Shown: positions 1 through 4,431 of the stretch, one piece after another
How the letters are laid out: each line of letters begins with the position of its first letter
Position numbering within the stretch: the first letter of the stretch is position 1
Notes under the pieces: generated by a model
The model's database searches: none
Told to the model about the DNA's origin: nothing
What the model saw: the letters and a program-made list of their open reading frames with translations, nothing else
Source of the DNA: Dermatophilaceae bacterium
GTDB lineage: Bacteria; Actinomycetota; Actinomycetes; Actinomycetales; Dermatophilaceae
DNA: 6,049 nucleotides
Assembly: GCA_013361975.1 (NCBI GenBank)
Contig: JABFXB010000162.1
Location: 1-6,049, forward strand
Reading direction: 5' to 3'
Program-made: the position numbers and the translations under genes

Positions 1-957
1 TCGGGCGACCTCGTCGAGATCGGGTCGCGCAACGAGAAGCCGATGACCCGCTACTTCCCCGAGGTCGTCGAGGCCGTGCTCGCGAACTTCCCCGAGAAGG
101 CGGTCATCGACGGCGAGATCGTCCTGGTGTCACCGGAGTCCGGCGACCGGCTCGACTTCGACCTGCTCCAGCAGCGCATCCACCCGGCCGCCTCGAGGGT
201 CAAGAAGCTCGCCGCCGAGACGCCCGCGTCGTTCGTCGCCTTCGACCTGCTCTCGCTCGACGGGGTCTCCTACATGGACAAGCCCTTCGCGGAGCGCCGG
301 GCCGCGCTGGAGAAGGCCCTGGCCGGGGCGAGCGCCCCGATCCACCTCACGGCGGCGACCGCCGACCAGGACGAGGCGAAGGGCTGGTTCACCCAGTTCG
401 AGGGCGCGGGGCTCGACGGCGTCATCGCCAAGCCCGTCGATGTGCTCTACGAGCCCGACAAGCGGCTGATGTTCAAGCTCAAGCACGAGCGCACCGCCGA
501 CTGCGTCGTCGCCGGCTACCGCGTGCACAAGAGCGGGCCCGACGCGATCGGCTCCCTGCTGCTCGGGCTCTACGACGGCGACGGCCAGCTCGCGTCGGTC
601 GGCGTCATCGGCGCGTTCCCGATGGCCCGCCGCAAGGAGCTCTTCGAGGAGCTGCAGCCGCTCGTCGCCGAGTGGGACGAGCACCCGTGGAACTGGGCCC
701 AGCCACAGGACGGGGTTCGCAACCCGCGGTCGTCGGAGTACTCCCGCTGGAACAACCAGAAGGACCTCTCCTTCGTGCCGCTGCGGCCCGAGCGGGTCGT
801 CGAGGTGCGCTACGACCACATGGAGGGCACCCGCTTCCGGCACACGGCGCAGTTCGTGCGGTGGCGCGACGACCGCACCCCGGAGTCGTGCACCTTCGAA
901 CAGCTCGACGAGCCGGTCAGCTACGACCTCGCCGACGTGCTCTCCGCCGGCACCTGA
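1..957 (+). CDS. ligC: ATP-dependent DNA ligase, LigC type (5' partial)
   Basis: This ligase seals DNA nicks through a ligase-adenylate intermediate; LigC enzymes are accessory bacterial ligases linked to repair and are not the replicative NAD-dependent ligase. The reading frame is open from base 1, so the start is outside the window; 318 residues are visible. Nucleotidyltransferase motifs appear in order: the Ia-like SRNEK at about residues 9-13, motif III DGEIV at 37-41 (bases 109-123), IIIa FDLL near residue 81, motif IV LDGVIAKP (412-435), and motif V FKLK (472-483). An OB-fold domain follows, with a motif VI-like RWRDDR at 859-876. The adenylated-lysine motif (KxDG) is missing only because the N-terminus, perhaps 40 residues, is cut off. 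The sequence resembles mycobacterial LigC (Rv3731) as I remember it, including the KHERTADCVVAG junction. No LigD polymerase or nuclease module and no Ku gene is in view. It converges on the eRF1-like gene. The family call is firm; the LigC subgroup is from recognition. Confidence 0.93.
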   Translation, partial: SGDLVEIGSRNEKPMTRYFPEVVEAVLANFPEKAVIDGEIVLVSPESGDRLDFDLLQQRIHPAASRVKKLAAETPASFVAFDLLSLDGVSYMDKPFAERRAALEKALAGASAPIHLTAATADQDEAKGWFTQFEGAGLDGVIAKPVDVLYEPDKRLMFKLKHERTADCVVAGYRVHKSGPDAIGSLLLGLYDGDGQLASVGVIGAFPMARRKELFEELQPLVAEWDEHPWNWAQPQDGVRNPRSSEYSRWNNQKDLSFVPLRPERVVEVRYDHMEGTRFRHTAQFVRWRDDRTPESCTFEQLDEPVSYDLADVLSAGT

Positions 958-988
958 CTGGCCGGATGCCGCCCGGCAACGTGTGCGC

Positions 989-2143
989 TCAGGTTCCGCC
1001 GTGACCGGGCATGCTCGGCACCCGTGAGCGCGGGGTCGACTCGTCGCTCCACCGGAGCAGGGCACCGACGCCGTCGGCCGGGTCCACCTGACCGCGGTCG
1101 ACGAGCGTGACGCCTGCCCGCGAGCACACCGCCGCCCAGACGAGCGCGGCGTCCGCCGGGACCTGGACAGGGTCCTCCGCGCCGGTCATGACGGCGTCGT
1201 CGCGCGAGACGCCCAGCTGCAGCCGGCCGGGGCCGACCCAGAGCGTCGAGTCGTGCTCACGCCCCTCGACGAGGAGCAGCTCCTCGACCTGGGCGCGCTG
1301 GAGCACCTCGACGACCGCGTCGATGCCCTCGGCCGCGGCCTCGGCGCGACCGGTCTGCTCCTCGAAGCGCCCGACCAGCCCGGCCTCGGTCTCGGCCCTG
1401 GTGGCGGCGAGCACCGACTCGGTGACCTGGTGCTCGGCCCCCTCCGACGTGCCTGCAGCGCGTCCCCCGGTGCTGGTCCGGACGAGCCGCGACCGCAGCT
1501 CCTCGCCGGCGTGCTGCTCGAGGAAGGCCATCGCGCGCTCGTCACCCATGAGGATGACGACCTGGGGCCGGTGGGCGGTGACGATGCGGTCGAGCCGGTG
1601 CGCCACGGTCGCGGCGTTGTGCTCCCACGAGTCCTCGACCCGGGCCTGGTAGCGCCGCTGCGCCCAGCCGCCGGTCGGCACCTGGTGCAGCTCGTCGTGG
1701 TCGCCCTGCACCTCGAGCGACTCCTCGTCGCCGCCCACGCCGCCGCTCACCACGATGTCGGCGCCGGTGTGGTCGACCCGGACGACGACGTGCGGCACCG
1801 TGGCGGCGAGGGCGCGCACGGCAGGCAGCAGCGAGGGGATCGGCCCCCACGACACCTCCTGCGCCGGGCGGCGGGGCAGGTCGTGCACCGCGAGCACGCC
1901 GTCCGTGTCGGCGACGACGAGCCGTCCGCGCTCGCCACCCTTGCCGGTCGGGGCCACCGCCGCGTCCCGCATCGCGTCGACCGTCGCCGGCGGCGCGCCG
2001 GCTCCGGTCAGCTGCGACTGCAGGTCACGCCAGCGGGCATCGAGGTCGTCGGCCGTGGCCGGGTCGGTGTGGGTCAGGTCGACGGTGACGCTCGCGAAGG
2101 GTCCGGTCACCTCGGCGAGGTCGTGGAACAGGGTGAGATCCAT
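989..2143 (-). CDS. eRF1-fold protein of the baeRF / Rv2629 group, GGQ replaced by GGW
   Basis: The 384-residue protein has a three-part layout like archaeal/eukaryotic release factor 1. An N-terminal region (about 1-150) has no NIKS-like stop-decoding motif that I can see. The middle region opens with TGGWAQRRYQ at 157-166 followed by a helix ending near LDRIV; this resembles the eRF1 stretch RGGQSALRF and the helix after it. The C-terminal L7Ae-like region (about 265-370) contains VVEVLQRAQVEELLLVEG, like eRF1 domain 3. The catalytic Gln of GGQ is Trp160 here, so peptidyl-tRNA hydrolysis by the standard mechanism is unlikely. Relatives include mycobacterial Rv2629 and, more distantly, ribosome-hibernation factors of the Balon type; binding to the ribosomal A site during stress is inferred, not shown. 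The ATG at 2143 is preceded by a strong Shine-Dalgarno. It lies 136 bp downstream of ptsI on the same strand and may be partly co-transcribed. Fold call good, function uncertain. Confidence 0.82.
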   Translation of the reverse strand: MDLTLFHDLAEVTGPFASVTVDLTHTDPATADDLDARWRDLQSQLTGAGAPPATVDAMRDAAVAPTGKGGERGRLVVADTDGVLAVHDLPRRPAQEVSWGPIPSLLPAVRALAATVPHVVVRVDHTGADIVVSGGVGGDEESLEVQGDHDELHQVPTGGWAQRRYQARVEDSWEHNAATVAHRLDRIVTAHRPQVVILMGDERAMAFLEQHAGEELRSRLVRTSTGGRAAGTSEGAEHQVTESVLAATRAETEAGLVGRFEEQTGRAEAAAEGIDAVVEVLQRAQVEELLLVEGREHDSTLWVGPGRLQLGVSRDDAVMTGAEDPVQVPADAALVWAAVCSRAGVTLVDRGQVDPADGVGALLRWSDESTPRSRVPSMPGHGGT

Positions 2144-2146
2144 GGG

Positions 2147-2154
2147 TCACCTCC
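2147..2154 (-). promoter_or_regulatory. Shine-Dalgarno of the eRF1-like gene
   Basis: On the - strand GGAGGTGA stands three bases before the ATG at 2143, with the GGAGG core six bases away. This near-perfect anti-16S match fixes the start and suggests independent, efficient translation rather than coupling to ptsI. Confidence 0.8.
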
Positions 2155-2199
2155 AGGTTGGGACAGGGTGCCCCTACCCACCCGCCCTCGGGCCTAGCA

Positions 2200-2235
2200 C
2201 CGGGACAGGGGCCGGGACAGTGGCCGGGACAGTGG
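2200..2235. repeat. Three tandem copies of a 12-bp unit
   Basis: Units at 2200-2211, 2212-2223 and 2224-2235 read ccgggacag followed by ggg or tgg; the last two are identical. A further isolated gggacag lies at 2160-2166, close to the start of the eRF1-like gene. The array is in the spacer between ptsI and that gene. It could be a slippage product, a leader structure or a binding-site cluster; nothing in the sequence decides between these. Confidence 0.85.
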
Positions 2236-2253
2236 CTGGCCCTACAGCCAGCC
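2234..2253 (-). terminator. Perfect 7-bp hairpin downstream of ptsI (possible terminator)
   Basis: The arms ggctggc (2234-2240) and gccagcc (2247-2253) are perfectly complementary around a 6-nt loop. The hairpin begins about 27 nt after the ptsI stop. No T-tract follows on the - strand, so it is not a classical intrinsic terminator. High-GC actinobacteria often use hairpins without a U-tract, so partial termination or mRNA 3'-end protection is possible. It sits at the junction of the two repeat arrays, which may simply have generated it. Confidence 0.4.
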
Positions 2254-2285
2254 CGTACAACCAGCCCGTACAACCAGCCCTACAG
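2240..2285. repeat. Degenerate 12-13 bp tandem array spanning the ptsI stop codon
   Basis: Two identical 13-bp units cccgtacaaccag (2252-2264 and 2265-2277) are flanked on both sides by related 12-bp versions, ccctacagccag at 2240-2251 and ccctacagcagg from 2278. Read on the - strand the motif is TGTA(C)GGGCTGG, and the copy nearest ptsI supplies its last Leu codon and TAG stop. The array therefore looks like amplification of the gene's own 3' end. Confidence 0.8.
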
Positions 2286-4019
2286 CAGGTCGGTGAGCTC
2301 GCTCCGGGCGCCGTCGCGCACCGCGTGCAGGGCGTCGACCGCCGTACGCGAGCCGCGGGCGGCCGTGGCGAGCGCCTGGCACTCCGCGACGGAGTGCTGC
2401 GACAGCGCGAGACGCACGACCGGCACCTTGCTCGGGGCCATCGACAGCGAGGTGACGCCGAGGCCGACGAGCACGAGGGCGAGCAGCGGGTCGCCCGCCG
2501 ACTCGCCGCACACGCCGATCGGGCGGTCGACCTTGGCGGCGCCCTCGCAGGCCACGCCGACGACGTCGAGCACGGCCGGCTGCCACGGGTCGAGCAGGTC
2601 GGAGAGCGCGCCCTGCATGCGGTCGGCGGCCATCGTGTACTGCGCGAGGTCGTTGGTGCCGAGCGAGCCGAAGTCGACCTCGCCGAGCACGTCCCTGGCA
2701 CGCAGCGCGGCCCCGGGCACCTCGATCATGACGCCGGCCTTGGGCAGGCCGTTCTCGCGGACGCGGCGGGCGAACCACGCCGCCTCCTCGGCCGTCGCGA
2801 CCATCGGCGCCATGACGCGTACGTCGGCCCCGGTCTCGCGGGCGGCGACGGCGAGCGCCTCGAGCTGCGCGTCGAGCAGGTCGGGCCGCTCGGCCGACAG
2901 GCGAAGGCCTCGACGGCCCAGGGCCGGGTTCTCCTCGGGACCGAGGTCGGCGAACTTCAGCGGCTTGTCGGCGCCGGCGTCGAGCGTGCGCACGACGACG
3001 CGGCGGCCCTCGAACGGCGCGAAGACGCCGCGGTAGATCTCGGCCTGCTCCTCGACGGTCGGGGCCCTGGTCGCCGAGAGGTAGACGAACTCCGTGCGGA
3101 AGAGGCCGACGCCCTCGAGGTCCTGGGCCCCGGCCGCGACGGCGTCGTCGACACCGCCGATGTTGGCGAGCAACGCGATCTCGGCGCCGTCGGAGGTGCG
3201 TCCCGGCCCGGAGAGGTGGGCGAGCGCCTCCTTGCGGCGGGCCGCCCGTTCGCGCTGGGCGGTCACGAGCGACATGTCGGGGGCGATGGTGACCTCGCCG
3301 GAGTCGCCGTCGAGGGCGATCGGCGTGCCCGCGGGGATCTGGGTGGCATGCGGCAGCTGGACGACCGCGGGGATGCCCATCTGGGCGGCGAGGATCGCGG
3401 TGTGGCTCGTGCGGCCACCGGCCTCGGTGATGATGCCGACGACGAGTGACCGGTCGAGCGTCGCCGTCTCGGCGGGCGCGAGGTCCTCGGCGACGATGAC
3501 GCTCGGCTCGGAGAACGCCGGCACGCCCGGTGCCGCGACGCCGAGCACCGCGGCGACAGCGCGGGACCCGACGTCGCGCAGGTCGGCCACCCGCTCGGCG
3601 AAGTAGCCGCCGAGCGCCTCGAACTGGGCGGCATACGTCTCGACGGCGTTGGCGATGGAGTTGGCGCGGCCGTGACCGGCGGCCAGCTCCTTGCTTGCCG
3701 CCTTGACGAGGCCCTTGTCGCGGGCGATGAGGGCCGTCGCCTTGAGGATCTGCTGGGCCGTGTCCTCGACCCGGGTGGCGCGCTGCTCGAGCGACACCGC
3801 GACCGACTCGAACGCCGCCTTGACGTCGGCGAGCGCCGCCTCCTCGTCGTCGACGGCCGGCTCGTGCGCCGGCGGCCGGACCGGTGGCGCGACCTGCACC
3901 ACCGGGCCGTATGCCGTGCCCGGGCTGACGCCGATGCCCTGCCTGGTCTCGGGCTTGGTTGTCGTCTCGGGCTTGGTTGTCGTCTCGGGCTTGGTTGTCG
4001 TCTCGGCCTGTTCAGTCAT
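2280..4019 (-). CDS. ptsI: PTS Enzyme I (PEP:HPr phosphotransferase)
   Basis: This cytoplasmic enzyme autophosphorylates from PEP and passes the phosphate to HPr, the entry step of the sugar phosphotransferase system. Of its 579 residues, about 55-145 form the helical HPr-binding part. The swivel domain holds the phosphorylated His206 in GGRTSHTA. The PEP-binding barrel spans roughly 275-560, with LFRTEF (Arg308), MIEVP (Glu433), GTNDLAQYT (Asn456, Asp457), Arg467, and Cys504 in GVCGE, each placed as in E. coli EI. All key residues are present, so it should be active. The odd part is the N-terminus: usual EIs begin almost directly at the GIGVSPG-like segment, but here about 27 residues precede it, built from three ETTTKP repeats (residues 6-23). 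No ATG or GTG occurs in frame between the repeats and GIGVSPG, and the ATG at 4019 has a strong Shine-Dalgarno, so the tail is probably real. It follows ptsH by 15 bp. Confidence 0.97.
   Translation of the reverse strand: MTEQAETTTKPETTTKPETTTKPETRQGIGVSPGTAYGPVVQVAPPVRPPAHEPAVDDEEAALADVKAAFESVAVSLEQRATRVEDTAQQILKATALIARDKGLVKAASKELAAGHGRANSIANAVETYAAQFEALGGYFAERVADLRDVGSRAVAAVLGVAAPGVPAFSEPSVIVAEDLAPAETATLDRSLVVGIITEAGGRTSHTAILAAQMGIPAVVQLPHATQIPAGTPIALDGDSGEVTIAPDMSLVTAQRERAARRKEALAHLSGPGRTSDGAEIALLANIGGVDDAVAAGAQDLEGVGLFRTEFVYLSATRAPTVEEQAEIYRGVFAPFEGRRVVVRTLDAGADKPLKFADLGPEENPALGRRGLRLSAERPDLLDAQLEALAVAARETGADVRVMAPMVATAEEAAWFARRVRENGLPKAGVMIEVPGAALRARDVLGEVDFGSLGTNDLAQYTMAADRMQGALSDLLDPWQPAVLDVVGVACEGAAKVDRPIGVCGESAGDPLLALVLVGLGVTSLSMAPSKVPVVRLALSQHSVAECQALATAARGSRTAVDALHAVRDGARSELTDLL
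3951..4004 (-). repeat. Three perfect 18-bp repeats encoding ETTTKP in Enzyme I
   Basis: The units 3951-3968, 3969-3986 and 3987-4004 are identical at the DNA level (gggcttggttgtcgtctc on the + strand), and each encodes Glu-Thr-Thr-Thr-Lys-Pro. A partial unit (Glu-Thr) follows. Copy-number change would alter the tail length in steps of six residues without breaking the frame. Perfect identity, including synonymous positions, points to recent expansion. Confidence 0.95.
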
Positions 4020-4025
4020 CCCGGG

Positions 4026-4032
4026 CCTCCTT
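4026..4032 (-). promoter_or_regulatory. Shine-Dalgarno of ptsI
   Basis: AAGGAGG on the - strand lies six bases before the ATG at 4019, in the 15-bp gap after the ptsH stop codon. It decides the start that includes the repeat tail and suggests that ptsH and ptsI are translated from one message, possibly coupled. Confidence 0.85.
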
Positions 4033-4034
4033 CG

Positions 4035-4304
4035 TCACTCCGCGTCGAGGTCGCGGGAGAGCAGCTCGACGAGCGAGTCGAGTGTCTCGTCGGCGCCGTC
4101 GCCCTCGGCCGTCAGGACGACCTCCTCGCCGTGCTTGGCGCCCAGGGCCATGACGCCGAGGATGCTCGTCGCGTCGACGGGGTCCTCGCCCGGCTTGGCG
4201 ATCTCGACGTCGAGCCCGGAGTTGCTCGCGGCCTCGACGAAGAGGGCGGCCGGACGGGCGTGCAGGCCCACCGAGGAGGCGATGGTGACGGTGCGGGTTG
4301 CCAT
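4035..4304 (-). CDS. ptsH: Phosphocarrier protein HPr
   Basis: HPr carries phosphate from Enzyme I to sugar-specific EIIA domains in the cytoplasm. The 89-residue protein has the normal family length. The active His15 sits in the conserved VGLHARPAA segment, with Arg17 beside it. The region TSILGVMALG (46-55) matches the regulatory-serine loop of Firmicute HPr; Ser47 corresponds to their Ser46. Actinobacteria generally lack HPr kinase, so phosphorylation at this serine is not expected to have the Firmicute role. The ATG at 4304 has a good Shine-Dalgarno. The gene sits between fruA (127 bp upstream) and ptsI (15 bp downstream). The larger upstream gap contains a palindrome that could be an operator, so ptsH-ptsI may have their own control besides read-through from fruA. 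Confidence 0.97.
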   Translation of the reverse strand: MATRTVTIASSVGLHARPAALFVEAASNSGLDVEIAKPGEDPVDATSILGVMALGAKHGEEVVLTAEGDGADETLDSLVELLSRDLDAE

Positions 4305-4312
4305 GTGGCGTG

Positions 4313-4318
4313 CTCCTT
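4313..4318 (-). promoter_or_regulatory. Shine-Dalgarno of ptsH
   Basis: AAGGAG on the - strand stands eight bases before the ATG at 4304, supporting that start; the encoded N-terminus then places the active histidine at position 15, as in other HPr proteins. Confidence 0.8.
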
Positions 4319-4381
4319 CTTGGATGACAGGCTGGGTGACGAGCGGGTGGACAAGCGTGGGTTGAAAGGTCGCTGAAGGTG

Positions 4382-4422
4382 CGGACGTGACCCGGGCCAG
4401 CGAGTGACCTGGGTCACGTCCG
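4382..4422 (-). terminator. 12-bp inverted repeat after fruA (possible terminator or attenuator)
   Basis: The arms cggacgtgaccc (4382-4393) and gggtcacgtccg (4411-4422) are perfectly complementary with a 17-nt loop. The hairpin would form about 10 nt after the fruA stop codon in the - strand transcript. There is no T-tract, so factor-independent termination is uncertain. It overlaps the shorter CRP-like palindrome, so the same bases may act as DNA operator and as RNA structure. Partial termination would let fruA and ptsHI be expressed at different levels. Confidence 0.5.
4404..4417. promoter_or_regulatory. CRP/GlxR-like palindromic operator candidate upstream of ptsH
   Basis: gtgacctgggtcac is a perfect 14-bp palindrome with the GTGA-N6-TCAC pattern of CRP-family regulators. 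In corynebacteria the CRP-type protein GlxR controls sugar uptake genes, including PTS genes. The site lies 99-87 bp before the ptsH start and just after fruA, a sensible place to control a ptsH-ptsI promoter. A third half-site, gtgacc, occurs at 4387-4392, 17 bp from its direct copy. No convincing -10/-35 pair was found downstream, so the regulator and effect remain inference. Confidence 0.5.
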
Positions 4423-4431
4423 TGTCCTACC

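Noticed and set aside
961..977. Small inverted repeat GCCGG/CCGGC as a bidirectional terminator
   Set aside because: A 5-bp stem with a 7-nt loop and no T-tract is expected by chance in DNA this GC-rich.
130..1065. 311-codon open frame antisense to the ligase
   Set aside because: It is a shadow of a GC-rich gene: the sense frame carries all ligase motifs, and the antisense product is a low-complexity Arg/Val/Leu/Glu-rich chain with no recognisable domain.
1253..2197. 314-codon open frame on the + strand across the eRF1-like gene
   Set aside because: Its product is compositionally biased and matches no family I know; the - strand frame has domain structure and a strong ribosome site.
2025..2273. 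In-frame extension of Enzyme I past its TAG stop
   Set aside because: The extension is repeat-derived, rich in Cys/Pro/Gly, and overlaps the next gene's start; there is no sign of a readthrough signal.
2200..2285. Short repeats considered as a CRISPR array
   Set aside because: Units are 12-13 bp and directly abut each other with no unique spacers, and no cas gene is present.
1755..3449. 564-codon open frame on the + strand across ptsI and the eRF1-like gene
   Set aside because: It runs opposite two well-supported genes and through the repeat-rich spacer; its length is explained by rarity of stops at high GC.
4324..4354. Possible ptsH promoter, TTGTCC and TGTCAT on the - strand
   Set aside because: The spacer is 19 bp, the -10 lacks the key A and final consensus, and transcription would begin within the ptsH Shine-Dalgarno.
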